From: Nocardiopsis_B mangrovi
GTDB lineage: Bacteria; Actinomycetota; Actinomycetes; Streptosporangiales; Streptosporangiaceae
Assembly: GCF_042653925.1 (NCBI RefSeq)
Contig: NZ_JBHSFQ010000021.1
Coordinates: 49,433 to 113,432 of the forward strand
Reading direction: 5' to 3'
Length of the DNA stretch: 64,000 bases
Below are positions 61,900 through 64,000 of the stretch, piece by piece. Both the position numbers and the translations under genes were made by a program. The notes beneath the pieces were generated by a model. That model saw only the letters and a list, made by a program, of their open reading frames with translations. It had not been told where the DNA came from and searched no databases. Within the stretch, counting starts at the first letter, position 1. Every line of letters starts with the position of its first letter.

Positions 61900-62080
61900 C
61901 TACCTCAGGCGATCGCCTACGTCGCCGACGGCACCGCGGGCCGGGTGCGCGCCGTCGAGGCCGACTGCGGGTGGGAGGAGGACGACCGCGGATTCGCGGC
62001 CGTGCCGGTCAGCGCCCCGCTCAGCCCCGCCGGGATCGAGATGCGAATGCCCAGCCTTGCCCGTGCGCCCGGGCGGCACC
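61900..62080 (+). pseudogene. Unidentified protein fragment
   Basis: The segment AIAYVADGTAGRVRAVEADCGWEEDDRGFAAVPVSAPLSP looks like a conserved protein piece, in a frame different from the resolvase C-terminus and without a start. Family not recognised. From here to 62405 nothing further is seen. Confidence 0.35.
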
Positions 62081-62405
62081 CGCCCGCACGTCAAGGGCAA
62101 GCTCCGCGAGCACATCACGCTCTGATCGGGCACCCCTGCCCGACCGATGACATCCACCGCCTCTCCGAAGGTGTGGGCCGACGAGGGCAGGCGACTCCGG
62201 TCACTCGTGCAGGCGAGTTCGGAGCCCGACAGTTCTCGTGCTCGTCAACACGCGGAAGCCCGGTCGACGGACCGGCCCCGTTTGCCGGATCATGCCCGAT
62301 CCTTGACCGCCGGCCCCCGTGGCGCTCCTCAACCCCGCGCCGCCCCGGCGCGATAGTGGTCGCGTGCGGATGAGCAGGCAACAGCGCAGCGAACGGAGCC
62401 GTAGC

Positions 62406-62876
62406 ATGACCGGTCGTCGATCCACGGCCGCGCTGGCGGCCGCCCTCGTGTCCGTCGCCCTCGCCGCAACGGGCTGCTCGGGCGGCGCGTCCGAGGACGC
62501 CGCGGCGCTGCGCACGACAGTGGGCGACCTGTCGTCGGTCCTCCTGCGCGCCAAGGCGGAGACGGAGTTCGAGCGCAAGGGGCACCGGATCAAAGGCAAG
62601 CTGGAGTGCGCCGCCCGGCCGGACGACGACACCGCCGCCACGGTCGAGTGCAGCGGGATCACCCGCGAGGACGCCCCGGCCCGCTTCGAGGGACGTATCG
62701 ACCACACCGCCTTGGCGGGCCAGGACGCCGCCGACGAGAGCCTTCCGGGCTCCTACCTCGGCACCGTCGCCGACGAGGAGGTCTTCCGCCTGAACTGCTT
62801 CAACTGCCGCCCCTCGAACAGCAAGCCCGGCCCCGACGCCTCCAGCTCCGCCCCCGCGCCCAAGATCGGGGAGTGA
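62406..62876 (+). CDS. Secreted lipoprotein, unknown function
   Basis: A 156-residue protein with a lipoprotein signal: RRSTAALAAALVSVALAATGC, lipobox AATGC (Cys about 25). The mature part of about 120 residues contains three more Cys (ECAARPD, VECSGIT, NCFNCRP) and ends in a Ser/Pro/Ala tail. The LECAA/VECSG pairing resembles small DUF4333-like surface proteins, but the family is not certain. ATG 62406 has GGAG about 9 nt upstream. It lies before the methyltransferase gene but 159 nt away. Confidence 0.72.
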   Translation: MTGRRSTAALAAALVSVALAATGCSGGASEDAAALRTTVGDLSSVLLRAKAETEFERKGHRIKGKLECAARPDDDTAATVECSGITREDAPARFEGRIDHTALAGQDAADESLPGSYLGTVADEEVFRLNCFNCRPSNSKPGPDASSSAPAPKIGE

Positions 62877-63035
62877 CGGCGGCCGCGCGGCCTCGGCTCC
62901 CCCGCCTCCGCCCGGGCCCGGAACCCCCCGCCTGTGGGGAATCCGGCATCCCGCGCCGGACACCGCGAAAGCGGCCGACGCTACGATGCGGTGACCGACC
63001 GGACACCGACCCTCCGAAGGCTGGACCCCCTTTTC

Positions 63036-63872
63036 ATGAGCGACACGCCGGCGTGGATGAAGCCCGCCCCCGACGACACCGCCGCCCCCCGCGACATCGA
63101 CACCTCCGTCGCCCATCCGGCGCGCATCTGGGACTACTGGCTCGGCGGCCGGGACAACTTCGCCGCCGACCGCGAAACCGGCGACCATATCCTCGCGGCC
63201 ATCCCCGACATGGTCGCCAACGCCCGAGCCGACCGCGAGTTCCTCGGCCGCGCCGTCCGCCACCTGGTCGCCGAAGAGGGCGTCCGCCAGTTCCTCGACA
63301 TCGGTACCGGCATCCCTGCCGCGGGCAACACCCATGACGTGGCGCAGTCGGTCGCCCCGGACTGCCGCGTCGTCTACGTCGACAACGACCCGATCGTGCT
63401 CGCGCACGCCCGCGCGCTCATGGTGGGCGGCGACATGGGGGCCACCAGCTACATCGACGCCGACCTCCGCTCGCCGGACGACATCCTGGGCGAGGCGGCG
63501 CGCACCCTGGACTTCGAGCGCCCGATCGCGATCATGCTGCTGGGCGTGTTGGAGTTCATCCCCGACACCGCCCAGGCGTCCGCGATCATCGGACGGCTGC
63601 TGGCCGCCGTCCCCTCCGGCAGCTTCCTGGCGGTCTCCCACTCCACCGACGAGGTCCACGGCGAGGCCATGCGGGAGGCCGCCCGGCTCTGGAACGAGGG
63701 CGGTTCCACCCCGCTGGTGCTGCGCGACGCCGCTCAGCTCGCCGGGCTGTTCGACGGGCTCGACCTGGTCGACCCGGGCATCTCCTCGTGCTCGCTGTGG
63801 CGCCCGGACGCGGTCGACCTCGGCACCGCCACCCCGGTCGCCCAGTACTGCGCGGTCGGCCGCAAGCCCTAG
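63036..63872 (+). CDS. DUF574-type SAM-dependent methyltransferase
   Basis: A 278-residue member of the actinomycete DUF574 (Methyltransf_19) family. It shows DIDTSVAHPARIWDYWLGGRDNFAADRETG at the N-terminus, the SAM-binding segment QFLDIGTGIPAAGNTHDVAQ (motif I), RVVYVDNDPIVLAHARAL, YIDADLRSPDDIL and PIAIMLLGVLEFIPD. Members are abundant in streptomycetes and relatives; substrates are largely unknown. ATG 63036 opens the conserved part. Its stop codon overlaps that of the convergent transposase gene within CCTAGG. Confidence 0.9.
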   Translation: MSDTPAWMKPAPDDTAAPRDIDTSVAHPARIWDYWLGGRDNFAADRETGDHILAAIPDMVANARADREFLGRAVRHLVAEEGVRQFLDIGTGIPAAGNTHDVAQSVAPDCRVVYVDNDPIVLAHARALMVGGDMGATSYIDADLRSPDDILGEAARTLDFERPIAIMLLGVLEFIPDTAQASAIIGRLLAAVPSGSFLAVSHSTDEVHGEAMREAARLWNEGGSTPLVLRDAAQLAGLFDGLDLVDPGISSCSLWRPDAVDLGTATPVAQYCAVGRKP

Positions 63873-64000
63873 GTGTACTGCCCCGAGAGGTTAGGTACGC
63901 GGGTGGCGGGAGGGCCGCTGATCGCGGTGTGGAACCGGTGGTGATTGTAGTGGTGCAGCCATTCCGGGAACGCCTGGCGCCGCTGGGTCTCTGAGGTGTA
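63869..64000 (-). mobile_element. IS481/IS3-like transposase, C-terminal end (cut by window edge)
   Basis: The minus strand reads YTSETQRRQAFPEWLHHYN, then HRFHTAISGPPATRVPNL and SGQYT with stop at 63869-63871. This is the characteristic end of rve-core integrase/transposases of the IS481 (IS3-like) group, including the last catalytic-domain helix. The rest of the gene lies beyond the window, so intactness cannot be judged and no terminal inverted repeat was identified. Confidence 0.8.

Overview
The window is GC-rich actinomycete DNA. Start codons are often GTG, genes sit in tight operons with ATGA/GTGA overlaps, and several actinomycete-typical families are present: DUF397/XRE-DUF5753, a DUF574-type SAM methyltransferase, a WYL regulator, deazaflavin-type oxidoreductases and an IS481-type transposase end. 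The gene set looks like a Nocardiopsis-type member of the Streptosporangiales, but that placement is inference. No rRNA or tRNA gene was recognised.

Left part (1-17.4 kb): the end of an HSL-type esterase, a quinone-oxidoreductase-like gene and an S9 peptidase are followed, on the minus strand, by the most interesting locus. This is a compact cluster at 17384-5673, plus an SDR gene down to 4566. It encodes a dimodular NRPS (degenerate C, A with embedded N-methyltransferase, T, C, A, T, reductase), an MbtH-cytochrome P450 fusion and a DMATS/ABBA-type indole prenyltransferase. Domain order, gene order and my reading of the adenylation pockets (branched aliphatic, then large aromatic) match the logic of lyngbyatoxin/teleocidin (indolactam) biosynthesis: N-methyl-Val-Trp, reductive release to the alcohol, P450 ring closure, prenylation.

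Middle (18-35 kb): a deazaflavin oxidoreductase-hemerythrin fusion; a glyoxylate-type aminotransferase with a FAD/Fe-S oxidase and a MatC-like carrier; a LacI-controlled sugar ABC operon with palindromic operators; a P450-ferredoxin pair whose P450 has lost a normal start codon (ATC where ATG is expected); a PaiB-like protein and a C45 acyltransferase. A two-repeat, type I-E-like CRISPR remnant without cas genes lies at 35.25 kb. An iron-box-like site then precedes a heterodimeric ABC transporter with complementary degenerate ATP sites.

Right part (39-64 kb): a frameshifted XRE-DUF5753/DUF397 pair; a STAND NTPase with TPRs and an N-terminal amyloid-like motif; small enzymes; a monooxygenase/WYL pair around a perfect operator; an MFS/HxlR pair. 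A long minus-strand operon (59541-50790) encodes a sarcosine-oxidase-like FAD enzyme, a polyamine-type ABC importer, a HAD enzyme, a 2-hydroxyacid dehydrogenase, a GntR regulator and a Gfo/Idh enzyme. Gene remnants are frequent between 32 and 62 kb: S58 peptidase, DHFR-like, P450, tyrosine integrase, alcohol dehydrogenase, SDR and serine resolvase. The window ends inside a transposase gene.
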